Part shown: positions 1-12,400 of the stretch, one piece after another | How positions within the stretch are numbered: position 1 is the stretch's first letter | How the letters are laid out: every line of letters starts with the position of its first letter | Assembly: GCA_026874595.1 (NCBI GenBank) | Contig: CM049313.1 | Span: 71,478,659 to 71,542,658, forward strand | Reading direction: 5' to 3' | DNA length: 64,000 nucleotides | From: Sipunculus nudus | Lineage: Eukaryota > Annelida > Sipuncula > Golfingiida > Sipunculidae | Notes under the pieces: generated by a model | The model's database searches: none | What the model was told of the DNA's origin: nothing | The model's input: only the letters and a program-made list of their open reading frames with translations | Position numbers and translations under genes: made by a program

Positions 1-133
1 TTCATTGCCCATGTGGACCGAAACCTGTACATAAGAGTGATATTGTCAATTGCCAGCAATTCAAAATCACAGATGAAAATGGCATTAATCCAGGAAAAAC
101 CATAAACATCCTTGGCCCTACAGTTTCACAGTC

Positions 134-742
134 TGACGTGGCGGCCATTTTGAAATCCAAGATGGCTGCCATTTTGAAACCCAAAATGGCTCCCACGAGA
201 GCATTTTAAAAGACATATCTTGCATCCCTTGAATCCGGTAATGAGGGTTTCTCTTAATTAATAGTGCTTATTGGAAATGCTAATGTCGAGATGCCGTATT
301 CAGACATATATACAGTCTGACGGCTAATACCAAATGAAGACACATATACTGAGAAGTGATGACGACGATACAGGTTCAGGGAGGTTAAGAGGTTCAAAAA
401 TGCATATAAAAGATTTAACTGGTGCCGTCTTGACATCGGTGAGTGTATTTTTTTGTGCGAAACATTAGAATCTCTCTTTAGAAAAAAAAGGATTTCCGAT
501 TACCCCTAAACCACTATTTCAGCATCCCTGAGGGCTATATTTTCAGGAAAATAGGTGTTTTTCGTGGCGGCCAGTTTGAAAACCAAGATGGCTGTATCAT
601 TTTGAAATTGTCAAATTTAAATTCCTTGACCCCAAAAATGGTAATTTGGAATTTTATCCCATGGTTCTAGCTTATTTAAGTGCTGAGATATTGGCAAATT
701 AGGTTTAGTATGGCGGCCATTTTGAAATCCAAGATGGCTGCC
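134..742. repeat. Interspersed repeat blocks with GGCGGCCATTTTG core
   Basis: Three related blocks occur at about 137-172, 564-594 and 709-742. Each has a GGCGGCCA(T/G)TTTGAAA core followed after a few bases by CCAAGATGGCTG, so the block is roughly an inverted repeat of itself. The first block has an extra arm (CATTTTGAAACCCAAAATGGC). The blocks are separated by AT-rich sequence with no obvious homology. CAAGATGGCTGC is close to the YY1 consensus, but the copies look like members of a repeat family rather than a promoter. The short open frames crossing them are by-products of the repeat. Confidence 0.6.
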
Positions 743-1894
743 ATACATCCAAATGCCAGGATGGAAACGGCTTTTTTCTTTTTCTCCACGTCTTAAAATA
801 GTAAATTGTACCTGTTTCCAAATTCTACTCAGAAAATTGAGCAAAATCACAAAATATGCATTGTATTCCATACTGCCACCTGACTAAGACTTGTGCAAGA
901 CAGAAATGGCGGAACGTCACGTTCCAACCCTTTCTATATATCTATTAATATTTTCAGTGGACGCCCTACCATAGAAAATGGCATCCTTTATAAGTGTTAC
1001 ACATTGCTTCTAAGCAGGTAAGAGCTTTTCTGCTGGCATTTTTAAACAAAATGTAACAAATACGGGCACTTGTGCAGTCGCTCACTCAATGTGGCTCACA
1101 TAGTCACATTGGTGAAATATTCAAGTGGACACGTGACGGTGCTCCACATTTAACTTATTCATGTGTAGAAATGTCTTTGTTAACACTTTGATATGAAGGT
1201 TAGTAACCATTTATTAATCATGAGTATTTAGATAAACTTTTTTTTTTACTCGAAATGCATCTTTATAACTATCTCAAATTTCATAGTCCTGTGTTAATAA
1301 TAGTTTATTATAATACTGTTTATGTTGAAGGCCAGTGTTTCAAGCCATAATTCCCTTTAGTCCAGATAATGCGTAATATTTTTATATTTACTAATAATAA
1401 TCCACACTAATCACTGAGGAAATAATCAATACTGATAACTCTCTGACCCTGTCATGGACAAAACGGAAATGTTTCAATTAATGTTTCACGTAATTGTGCA
1501 CAGTTAGGCATGCAAAACTGCTGGACGAGATTATTTTTATACATATTTCAAAATTACAAAAATGTCTTTGACTCTTGGGTAATGGGATGGTAAATATAAA
1601 TTATAATATAGCTTTTGTGGAGCATATCAAGACATTAAAAAATATATTATAATGCAAAACTTGTAAACATAACTGTTTACCCTGTTATTTGTCACTGTTA
1701 ATGCGTAATATATTATTATAGTCTTCTGTTGAAGATGTGTATGGCTTTCATGATCTGGGATAAATATTTAAGTGTCAAAGAACTTGAGAAAATATGATTA
1801 TGAGAGAGTTTTTGTATGGTAGCTTTTCATGGATTTGCCAATGTCATTTCTTAACATGTGCAGTAATATAATATTTATATATTAATTATGATAC

Positions 1895-1898
<4 letters not shown>

Positions 1899-1942
<44 letters not shown>
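1899..1942. repeat. (AT)n microsatellite
   Basis: About 22 uninterrupted AT dinucleotides. Confidence 0.95.
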
Positions 1943-1944
<2 letters not shown>

Positions 1945-2520
1945 CTGAACTTCACAAATAAAGCAGACCATTTTCAGCATTTTACTTAAACATGACATGT
2001 CATTTGAAGGATTTAAACATGACTAAAATGCAGTGGAAAAAGCAAATACATATACTATATGGAAGTCCTTTTATAGCATACGCCTTTTTTTCAGCTTACA
2101 TTTTCCTTTTTATAGTTATTATATAGTTTTAACACTGTACTTAATTCGTGAGAATCCTCAGATTACTAAGTGTATAATATGTATGCTAAAAATATGTACT
2201 TTTATTATAAAATTAATAAATTTTACTTCATACAAGTGCTTTGGACCAGCTGCTGTTAGTCAAGGGCACAATACACACCAATACACTGAATATCAAAGGG
2301 GCAGACCATATATGCATGTGTGTACCTTTCATGTACCAAATACCTTTCATCAATCAATAAACAATTCTTGTTTAATTGGTGTTTTATGCATGGAGATTTT
2401 GGGAGTGTGTTGCCTCCCCTTCATTTAAAAAAAAAAATGAAATATATTAGGTCTGTATGAAGCATATAAGGGCAGTTTCCTGGAGCATATAAACTATTGA
2501 CTGCATAAATCACAAAAATA

Positions 2521-2522
<2 letters not shown>

Positions 2523-2588
<66 letters not shown>

Positions 2589-2610
2589 GTATGTATATAT
2601 ATTTATATAC
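2523..2610. repeat. (AT)n microsatellite with GT interruptions
   Basis: A pure AT run is followed by imperfect ATGTATGT-type units. A minus-strand open frame reading a Tyr-Ile repeat is produced by it and is not a gene. Confidence 0.95.
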
Positions 2611-3643
2611 AAATCCATTTATTTTAATATGTTAATATAGACATATACATTGAAGTTTATCATATCTTTCAGATTTAACATTCATTAACATAATTCTACC
2701 AAAAACAAAAGTAAGGGGGGGGGGCACACTTGATGCCACTTCTCTTTACAGAGACTGTCAGCACTGGTTCTACTTTATTAAAGAGCTGAAATATTATATC
2801 ATAATAGATATGGGTGTAAAAGATGTAATATATTTCTCTCAAGTGTTACTTAATCGTTTGTACTTCTACTGATCCACTACCTACAGAAATTTGACAGATT
2901 AGATGAAAACTTCGAGTATGCCATTTAATTTAAATCTAATTACTTCAAATCAATGGCACAGGCCAGAAAAAAATATAGCTTTTTATATATTGTAATTTTG
3001 ATGCATGGCATATAATTGTTATTTAGAGGATGTTGCAATGAAGCTTTGTTCTCCCCCCCCCCCCCCAGTATTACCATTTACTTCTGAAGGCCTATGAGAC
3101 AAACTGTTTAAAGCTAATGGTAAATGTGAAATATATTTTTAATGTTTCTTAGGGTCAATTTTTCATCAAATATCTTGCATAATCAGACAGAAAGGCACTG
3201 TGGCCTCCTGTTTCTTGCTTTTCATCAACTGTACATATGTTTTGTAATATTTAATGTTTTTAGGTGAGATACTTTTAACATTGCAAGTGACAGATATTTG
3301 TTTTTGTTAAATCTCAACTATTACCATTTTACTTGCAGTTATTGTTGCTGAGTGTGATAGTTTTATTAATCATAAGGAGGAGCTAAATAGCAGTGTCCAC
3401 ACATTTAAGAAAACAAAATAATACATAAATAAAAGATGGGTAATACATATTGATATCTTTTATATATATATATATATAAAATTCCAATCTACTGCACGTT
3501 TTATAATATTAATAATATAGTTCAATATTAATTATATAAAAAATATTATAATATAGTTTATAGTATTATGTTTATTTTTAATTAATAATAATGAATTAAT
3601 AAGCTAAAGCTAAAAAAAATGCCAATAAGTTCATGTAACAGGA

Positions 3644-3646
<3 letters not shown>

Positions 3647-3705
<59 letters not shown>
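3647..3705. repeat. (TA)n microsatellite
   Basis: An uninterrupted TA run of about 59 bp. The short flanking segments before and after it resemble each other (a GCCAATAAGT / GTCAATAAGT motif followed by CATGTAACA at about 3621 and 3760), suggesting a small local duplication around the array. Confidence 0.9.
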
Positions 3706-3708
<3 letters not shown>

Positions 3709-4069
3709 TATTTTTTAATCAATAGTTGTAAATTATTAGATTATAGTGAGTAAAAAAATTGTCAATAAGTACATGTAACAAGAATATATGGTGACGGCTA
3801 AATATTAAAATATTTATATATATATGCATATATATCTTATTATATGTTTCTTTTCTATGTTACGAAAAAGAGGCAGGCTCAAAGTATTACTAATACTTAT
3901 AGTAATGCTGTTATAGTACTATATTAATATTAATATTAACTATTAAACTAACCCTAGCCACACAACTTAATTGGACAGAAATCCCTGCTGTTAAAGTTGT
4001 TATTAATTCACACATTTGTAACAATGTACCGCTATCAGTAAAATCTTCTCCAGTCATTCATGTTACACT

Positions 4070-4450
4070 ATAGTATAGTCCATACCATTTTATACAAAAA
4101 TTGTTTATGTCCGCGCCGATCTGCTGGCAACTTGCTCCCACATGCGCGTGACACGGCCTTGGTGCCTTCGTTCACTAATCATTACTCGCACAACGCACGT
4201 GTTGTTTCCTGTGTTTTTTCACTGACTATAGCAAGCTCTGTTTTCACAAACCATGTGTACCATTGATACAATGTTTCACGACCTTGTTTTGGACGAGTCT
4301 TAAACCCCGAGAAACAAGTAACACAGTGTATCTGCTGCGTCTGACAAACGAAGCGGCAGAAGTTGTCAGGACCGCATGTAGTTTGTTTTGGTAATGGTGA
4401 CCTTTCACCTTTGGCTCAAGGTCGGTCATCGCACATGCGCGCCTGTAATG
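4070..4450. promoter_or_regulatory. Small CpG-rich island, possible promoter or enhancer
   Basis: Base composition changes abruptly from very AT-rich to CpG-containing. CACATGCGCG occurs near both edges (about 4139-4148 and 4432-4441), a partial match to the NRF-1 palindrome. At 4398-4410, TGACCTTTCACCT is, on the minus strand, AGGTGA-A-AGGTCA, a textbook DR1 nuclear-receptor element (HNF4/RXR type). The open frames here (68 and 61 codons on opposite strands) resemble nothing I recognise. A regulatory role is inferred from composition and motifs only. Confidence 0.3.
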
Positions 4451-7140
4451 CTGAAATGGTCTATTCGTTTATGTTCTTTTTTTTTTATTTAATTCGTCAC
4501 AGTGTGGAGAAGCTTTAAGAGCCACGTCATACATGGGTGTTTGAGGAGGCGCCCTTCTCTTTTTTGGAATCAGGTGGTGTATAGGGCCACAGAGTAGATC
4601 GACGTTTGTAAAAATCTTCCCATAGCTTTCGAAATGTTAACTGCATCAATTGATGTTATATTTATTCTCGGTCTGTTTCGTACAGATGTTTTTTCTGGGA
4701 TATAAATATCCAAGGACACAAGATATATAAAACAACTGGGTATTTAGGAGAAAAAATATTTGAGTAGCTAGTTTCTAGTTATTTCCGGTGTGGAAATTCC
4801 TAATATGTGGAGAAAAAGAATCGATCAATACTCCATTTAAAGTGTTCTTTTTCTAAAAACTTCCACTATTATATCCACTATGAAGATTTTTTTTCTGCTA
4901 TCGATCATACAATTCCAGAATTACCTAGTCCTGTGTATGTATCTCTCTATGTATCGGTCACGTGATCACGACAGGTCGTACGGCTCGTCGAAACACTAGT
5001 CGGGATCGGTCATGACTAGTCTTAACCTTGTAAGATTTGGCATGATAGGTTGTATATTCTTGGTATTTCATGTCACACTAAATTAGTTCAACGGGCTTCT
5101 CTCTCTCATTTGCAGCTGTTCTCAATAATATGAATATTTTAATTATTATTATAACTTTACTGATTTTGTTAATTTAATATTTCATATACATTCAAACCTC
5201 TGCGTTACCTTGTGACATATCACACATATATAACAAGCCTTTGTTCCATGATGCCTGGGTACTGATTGCATAATCCCCTTATCTTGGTCACTGGGTCCCT
5301 TATTTGTACAGGCCAAGTCCTAATCTGTAAATCTCATGAGGGTAAAGGTGTTTATCTCATCAGGGTGACCACTAAAATGGGGGTCCCGTGATGTTTAGTC
5401 AGCTAGGAGCACACACAGATAGATGATATCACGATAACATATAATTACACTGTATATAGACCTTGTATATGTCAGGGTATAATCAACCAACTCTCCCTTC
5501 ATTTCATTGGCCAGTATAGTGGTTGGAGTTCACCTTACCCGTCTGACCAATAGAGTGAATGGGGTGATGTTATTGGTTATATTCCAATGAGAGAGAGAGA
5601 GAACAAAAGCCAGGGTATAATCATGTGTGGACAGATTCCTTTTTGGCCACTCTGCACTGAGGACGCTTTTTATGTATTGACATTTTTTATATATATATTT
5701 GGATGCTAATGAAGAATAAAAATGGTTACCTAAGTTGCCGAATTCACCTGTTGTGGCTGTGTGCCACAAGTGCCACAAACTTGCTTGAATGAGAACGTGA
5801 ATGGGAGAAAGACGAAGTTTAAGTTTAGTCAAGTAACATAACTTTACAACCTAACGGTAGTTGGTCTTACCCTGAGTCACGATCTACTGTACAACAAGTC
5901 GGTACCAGTCTGCGACCGCTACCGATCACATACGACCACTCGTAAACTCGTTTTACGACTACATTAGAGTACCACCGATCTATCCAAGACCACTGCTTAT
6001 TAGTCGTAGGAATCTAGAAATGCGAACCGGGCGCATTCCTCTGAGGACTAGTTCGGAGTACTTTCGACTTCTTAAGAAAACCTATGACTTGTCGTACGAC
6101 TTTTTAAAATACTACCTACGATTTTCAAGTTGCAAGAGGTCGTTACCTATCATAAGTGCATGCGTGAATGGGGCCTTAGACTGCGTTTTCATTTATCCTC
6201 TTGGTCTAATTTACATGCTGACGGACGTACGCTATGTAGTGCACCACTAATCCGAAAAATCCATTTCCTTGAATACCGGACAATCTTTGCGTCTCTCACT
6301 TAATTCTATAAAGACACCAGTAAAGAGGATTTGCTGCACGGGATGACCTGACCTCGGGGGTCTGCTGGGAAATGTGGTTTTATGAAAGTTGGCTGCCGAA
6401 ACAAGTCAGCCAAGTTTTGTCCAAGCCAACCACGACTGGATGGCTGACATGGCTCTGGGCTCTATTTTTCCCACCCTCAAATCGTCTGAATCGCACCTCA
6501 ATATGTTTCAAAATGGTCCGCTTTTGCAGATATAAATATAAAGATCGAGCGCTGCGAAGGTATATAGGGAAACAATCTGAAAAGCAGGGACCCTTTTGTT
6601 GCGCACTTTGGACCATGGATGCGAAACACAGCTTCGTGTATGGATCAATAAGATAATTCACATGTTTCTGTGGTTGGAATAACTCATTTTGTTTAGTTTG
6701 GTTATATAAAGAACTTTGTTGATTAACATAGAAATATTTGAAAATATAATCTCGCTTTGGTGTTGGTCTAGGTTAGACTGTCTGCAAGCCATATCGGTTT
6801 AATTCAATGTCTACTGACTCACGAATTCTACTTAGATCAGTCTTGACCAGTTCAAACGAGTTACAAAATCAGGGCCTGTCATCGAGTGTTCATTCAAATT
6901 TGAAAACACTTTTACAATTTTTTATTTATAGGACAGAAGACGAGTGAATTAAGCTAAGATTTATTATCGTGACAGTGGTTCCGTATAAAGTAAGAAATAC
7001 GGTATTAAGCGGGATCTATCCTTTAAATGGTCTTGCTATTAAGATGCAGATCCAGTGTCTCAAATCGATCCTAAATGTATCCAAAATGTATTTGCTTATC
7101 CAACTAATGATCAAAAGTATATATAAACCTTGTTAAGCTC
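4451..7140. other. Non-coding stretch, no recognised gene
   Basis: Mostly unique AT-rich sequence. Two zones (4960-5040 and 5860-6250) are unusually rich in GTCGTACGAC-like and ACTAGTC-like words on both strands, probably a degenerate palindromic satellite. At 6340-6650 base composition is more balanced and both strands are open for more than 90 codons, but neither translation is recognisable and no splice signals decide a strand. Confidence 0.5.
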
Positions 7141-7142
7141 TG

Positions 7143-7373
7143 TCAAATTTCCTTAGCCATGTTTGCTCGTCCTTGGCATTTTTCATTATTGCTATCATAA
7201 AGTTTTATTATAGAAAAAGAAATAGTTACCCTGGAAAATGGTAAGGTCTGTTGTCCGAAATGCATCTCTGATTTCCAAGCTAGGATAAATGAAATATTCA
7301 TTAAGTAATGACATGGCGCTGCAGCGATAACGTCTCTTTCTGCTCGGTCTATGCAATGATGTAAAATGTGTGT
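7143..7373 (-). CDS. Coding-like open frame, possible terminal exon (unknown product)
   Basis: The minus strand is open for 76 codons and ends at TGA (7143-7145). The translation is of mixed composition and not low-complexity. It includes the stretch SIIKLYDSNNEKCQGR near the C-terminus. Possible 3' splice sites lie inside the frame, for example ATTGCATAG and CGCTGCAG. A second minus-strand frame overlaps it at 7195-7386 (63 codons), so the frame choice is not certain. It lies about 0.6 kb downstream of the better exon candidate at 8002-8175 on the same strand. The phases of the plausible acceptors here (phase 1) do not match that exon's phase-0 end, so direct joining is not supported. No family was recognised. 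Confidence 0.2.
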   Translation of the reverse strand, partial: THILHHCIDRAERDVIAAAPCHYLMNISFILAWKSEMHFGQQTLPFSRVTISFSIIKLYDSNNEKCQGRANMAKEI

Positions 7374-8001
7374 TTAACCTGGTCATATAGATTCATTAAC
7401 CTGGCCCGACTTTTTAAAATCCTTCAGTGATTTCTAAATTATTTTTCAGCCAATGGCATGAATGGGTGACCTTTAATCCAGAGGGTCTCTTCAGAGGCAC
7501 TCAGTGTGATATTGGTACCAGTCTCTCAGACCAAGGCCAACGGCAAACTACTGGCCGCCATGTTGCCGTTAACCACAGTTTAAACTGCCAGCCATAACGA
7601 GGGATCATAATCGGACGTTTCATGAGCAGTCAAATACGGCCAATGGTGTCGTGATTTTGACGTGTGTGGGATTCCTGGGCAGTGGATAACCTGATCTTTC
7701 AACGTCTTCCCCTTATCTCTTGCTTAAACCATATAACCCGATATTATTTAACATTTCAGGAAGATTTGTCAGGCCTTAGGGAAATAACACTGCTCGGTAA
7801 TTCCATTCATTTGAGATAAGCTATCAGTCTACATACTGAGGATATCCTCGTATACTATTATTTGAGGATTTTGCTCGTGGTTCAATCACGCCTGGACGAT
7901 ATTTGAAGTACTTTCATTTCGCATCCTAGCGCCCGTGTCGAATCCTATTGAGTTCTCCCGGTTTTTTCGAAACGCTCACTGGGTTTAAAATAAAAATTTA
8001 C

Positions 8002-8175
8002 TGTGAACGCACAGGATTTATTAGAAGTTCTCTCGGATATTCTCCCCATCGCCACTTCGTGCCTCCAGATTTTGGGTTCTAACTTGTCAAGAATGTGATT
8101 TATGCCTTTGTGCAAAGCATCAACCAAAAAGCCACACGACTTACACTTTTTTTCAGCATGTAGATCAGTCCTTTC
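8002..8175 (-). CDS. Candidate internal coding exon, phase 0-0, 58 codons, unknown product with CxxC
   Basis: Read on the minus strand, the segment runs from after a CTCAG acceptor to a GTAAAT donor and is exactly 58 codons long with no stop. The frame itself continues to a TAG at 7945. The residues look like real protein: charged and helical, with a CKSCG motif at residues 11-15 followed by LVDALHKGINHILDKLEPK. A CxxC followed by LVDxL is loosely reminiscent of the N-terminal part of saposin-like Canopy proteins, but the similarity is weak and I do not assign a family. The weak point is the acceptor, which has a poor pyrimidine tract. The usual alternative is a chance open frame. No partner exon was identified with confidence. 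Confidence 0.4.
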
Positions 8176-8179
8176 CTGA

Positions 8180-11100
8180 GCCTCGTTTTATATGGGTTCA
8201 TACGTGGCCTGCAGGGTGGTTTATGCATGATGACACTGAGCTTAGGAAGTGATGTTCTCTCGTTCAACCCTATCTGTGTTAAGAAAGCAAAACGATTCTA
8301 TGTCGCTCAGAATGTCGCTCTAATTGTTAAACGGTAGATTATGACCTCTTTTCATGAAACAGGAGTAAAAATTTCATATCAAGGATATATTATACGGATA
8401 AATTCAACCTCGTTTATTGTGAGCAGCACCCACAAGCCATGCATGGATTGTTACGGGGTTACATAAAAGCAGACCGAACTGTCTTGCTAGTGAAGCTTGC
8501 TTTTCTAGCAAACCGGTTGTTATGCCGGACTTGAGTGCCACCAACATGGGCTCGAATGCCAGATCGGCCCAATGTTTTCCCCTGAAAAATGTCTTCGTAT
8601 CAGGATCTATAAAGCTTTAATTATTTTTGTCACTAATCCCATAACATGAACTAATTGGTAATTTAAATGCTGATGTAACATGGACTTAAGGGTAATTTAA
8701 ATGCGGTTAATGGATTAAGCTTAAAAAAACTATTATCATAATTATGACGTAATTTTAAGCGAAGTTTCCTTTATATTTGAGATTTCAAATGAATGAATAT
8801 AAGTAGGAAATATATATATATACATAGACAGCGTAGTGAATCTTTATCAGTTTAGGTGTCAAACACTATATATATATCCAAAAATATATCATATAAATCT
8901 ACATTGTCTTTAGCATGAAAAAATATCTTTTATGATATAAGTCAAAACGAGTCTGAAGTTAATATTTTAAAAATCATGTACAAGGTTTTTATAATGTAAC
9001 GTTATATTAACTATACATAGGGTCATGGATGTCGCAGGTCGTAGGTCATATCTCTGACCCTCATGAAAAAAAAAATCAGTCATAATATTTTTAAAGCTTA
9101 TCAGCCTGGTGCCATATTGAAGATGGCCCTTATGTGCCATGTTAACTTTATTTTCGAAATATTAAATTACAAAAACGAACAAATTATGAAAGCCTGTCTG
9201 TAACTGAAAATTCTCGCAAGACTAGAGGTCAATATAATTATCATGAATGGTTCATGAAAGCGTGTAAATTTGATGTCTTATATTCTTTTAACCATAGGGC
9301 AGCAGCAGTCGTTTCTTATGTTAAATACACTAGTCAGTGAAAATAACCACGGAGCTAAACGCCATGTCTATAAAAATACTGTTTTTTTATACCTCCGTCA
9401 TATATTGTCCACTTTGTAATTTGATTTTCTGTGTGCAGTTTTTGCAAAAAAATGGAATCAGGTTTTATCCAAAATCATAGAGGGGAAGATAGAATCAAGG
9501 GAGCAATCCAGTAAATTTTTGAGGAATCTGGATGACAAGATTTTTTTTTCATTCTGTTTATATTGGAAACGGCGTATATACATGGTCTAGCTGCAGAGCA
9601 CAGACATTAAGCATGGAGAACCTTAACACAAATCTCAGGTGAGAAGTGGTAATATTTTCTATGACGGCGCCCACCATGGATGAATGCTCTGCAGCAAACT
9701 TTATGGGAAGGCTGTGTCCCGCTGCCGTGTTTCACCCACACACGAGTTCGCCTTTTGGGGGTTCATCTGTGTTTTTAGCCATCGTTGGGAACTGCACATG
9801 CCTCAGAATTTAAACGCCAGGTTAATCATGTGCTATCTCCCCAAACAAATGAGAATCTGCAGATATAAATACTTGAGCATTTAAAAAAGGAGACGGGTAT
9901 TTTCACTAGAAAAAATGTGAAAAATGATCATGAATTTTGATCATCCATCAAACACACGAGGCAAAACAGAAGAACAGAGTAATTTTACTTGATATGATAA
10001 AAATAATTTAAATATATAGGTTACAATTACAGGGAATTGAAACCTGTAAGTTATGGATTGAGATAAGGAAGCAATGGGCTTAAAACCCATCGGTACCTGT
10101 ACAAAATATTTTGTGCTCTTTATATTGTGTTTTATAATAATTACATAAAATCAAACCACTACAAACAGAAGAAGGTGTATTTTTGTCCGGGCGATTTTAC
10201 CGGAACATGGCTCAATTGTCTATCATGAGTGTGAACAGGAGCAGACTGGTATAGCAGGGACGCCAAGAAGTTTCCCGGAGGACTGATGGTTATAAACCAT
10301 CGATGCTTATATTGTGAGCAAAATATGTTAGCCAGTGGGCCGATGGTTTTAGATTTTGAGCGCTTTCACTCAAATTTAGAGGGACTATTTCCTTCCCCTA
10401 ATTTGTCCCTGAATATGAATTAACTGAAAAACTATACCCTTCCATCACCTATTTATTTTACCTCTGTACTTCGTATCGGTCTTAATTGCCCAGAAGAATA
10501 CCCAAACCAGATTAGGCATAAATGAATGATAAAAGGACGACTGTACGGGGTTAGTGCCCACCACATTGATTAAATCAACCATGTATGGTTAATATTCCAG
10601 ACGTTCAGAGGTTTTATTGTCATATCACTGCGTTAAAGTACTCTGCAGGCTAGACGTCTGAACGAAATGCAATTCATAGATTTCGTTCTAATCAAGGTCG
10701 GTTTTGTGTCTATAAGAGAGTATTCTCTAACCTGAGAGGGCTATAGGGTAATGTGCAGTTAATATATACGCAATGTATGTTTTATGTAATTGGTCCCGTG
10801 TAAGTGCTCCCACGTCCCCTGCCGGACTATTAGTATTGATTGTGGTTGTCTCATTAATAAATAAGCATATCGGAAAGTGCGCTGGACTTCATTGTATTTC
10901 TCCCGCGCCTCCCTGGGGTGGGGCGACGGTTATAGGTCTAGACACGAGTGTTCTTCCAGGCATACCCGGCACACACGTGTCGGACCGTTCTCGTTAATAG
11001 AGGGCAAACACCATAAATTTTGATGATGCTTGCAAAATGATCGGTGCGGATTGCAAATTTCTGTTAACGAAAGTCTAAATTAAATTTGGGTAAAACATAC

Positions 11101-12390
11101 GCTTTCTCTAGATGCTGTGTTTAATGAAGGTTGGGGATAATGGTAGGTGAATATTTCATTATTTCAACTTCTAAATACAATTACTATAAAAAGTTGTTTT
11201 AAAAATACACTCAGAGTAATTCGACCATTGACCTTCTTATACTTTGGGTAGCGATTTGGCCATCTGCAAACAAACGATTCCATTAAATTTTTTATCATGT
11301 TTGTATAGGGTAATAATGTATAAAATATACAATCCGCTGTTGTCATGAAGTATTCTCTCAATCGCATCGCCTCTGAAGTTATAATACAGTTACGAAAAGG
11401 ATATAATTATTACGCTTAGTAGAATTTGAGATTACATGTATTCACGCTAACTCAATGCTGCTACCGCGACAACAGTTGAAGGCTTAACTTGTCAAATGCT
11501 TGCCGGGAGCGGCCCTGTAAATTTTATGCCTATCACGTTTCGTGTATCTAATGTCCAATGAAATCCACTGATATTTCGGCATCACTACAGCATAACAATT
11601 TATGTGCATCCATGTTGCTTTGGAAGCTTATTTCCGTAGCTAATCAGATTATGTGCTAGAATGGGTTCGGAAACGGTCTCTATACCTACAGCATACTTGT
11701 CAAGTTCATGAACTGGCCTTACAGAAGACGTTACAAGTCTGTTGTCCATTGAAATAGTTGTCTCCTAATTTATTCAGTAGATATAGATCAAATAGGTCCA
11801 GAGTTCTCCTAGAAAGCCTATAGTTTCAAAGTACGGAAGCATTTCGAGCTCTCTTCATTGTTATAATGGTAACAGGTTGGAAGTAATCTTGCTAATTTTA
11901 AAAGTTTATGTTTCATTAAAACAATATTTATTTTGAAAATCCTTACCTTATTTTCCGATTCGTATTGGTCCAAAATTCCGGTCAAAAGAGTACTTTATGA
12001 TATGGTTAGCGATTATGTGTGGTTAATACTAGTAGTTAACAGTAAATATTGTTTCTCGTTTTTAAACAATGGAAGATATTGAGAAAGTGCATGTTATAAT
12101 GTAGAATTTAGATAAACATGCAATATTCTAGTACGCAATGTAACTAAGTTGACTTCAAAATAATTCAACACTTAACGTTACTGCTGTTGCTTAAGATATA
12201 TCGTCAATAATTCACTTAAAAAAGAAAAAAAGAGGTTTTTTAATATATACCGGCCAAACTAGCTTCATTTTTGTTACAGAAAAAAATATTCCAAATGCGC
12301 GGAACGTATAGAATCCTATTTCTTTGCCTAAAAACCACAACGTGTGTCTGTATACACAAAATAATTTGAGTAAGAATTAAAGTAAGAGTA
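8180..12390. other. Unique AT-rich sequence without recognised genes
   Basis: No recognisable coding sequence or RNA gene. Short open frames at 9684-9884, 10773-10997 and 11164-11367 (60-75 codons) show no known motif. Small features: an (AT) tract near 8810-8822 and a GCCATATTGAAGATGGC block near 9112, related to the blocks at the start of the window. An imperfect inverted pair, AGACGTTCAGA (about 10600) and AGACGTCTGAACG (about 10650), sits nearby. Confidence 0.6.
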
Positions 12391-12400
12391 AATGTCTTAC

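Larger units (their letters stand above)
900..4060. other. AT-rich non-coding stretch with microsatellites
   Basis: No coding-like sequence or recognisable RNA gene was seen. The stretch contains (AT)n arrays at 1899-1942, 2523-2610, 3461-3478 and 3647-3705, a G run near 2716-2724 and a C run near 3053-3066. The open frames at 2033-2428 and 2421-2618 are low-complexity products of AT-rich DNA. Confidence 0.7.

Noticed and set aside
2421-2618. Open frame of Tyr-Ile repeats (minus)
   Set aside because: Translation of an (AT)n microsatellite.
6372-6661. Overlapping frames of 94 and 93 codons on opposite strands
   Set aside because: Neither translation is recognised and no splice signals favour a strand; kept only as an open question.
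7830-7905. Possible tRNA from GGTTCAATCAC word
   Set aside because: No A box at the right distance and no cloverleaf; nearby GAGGATATCCTC is a simple palindrome.
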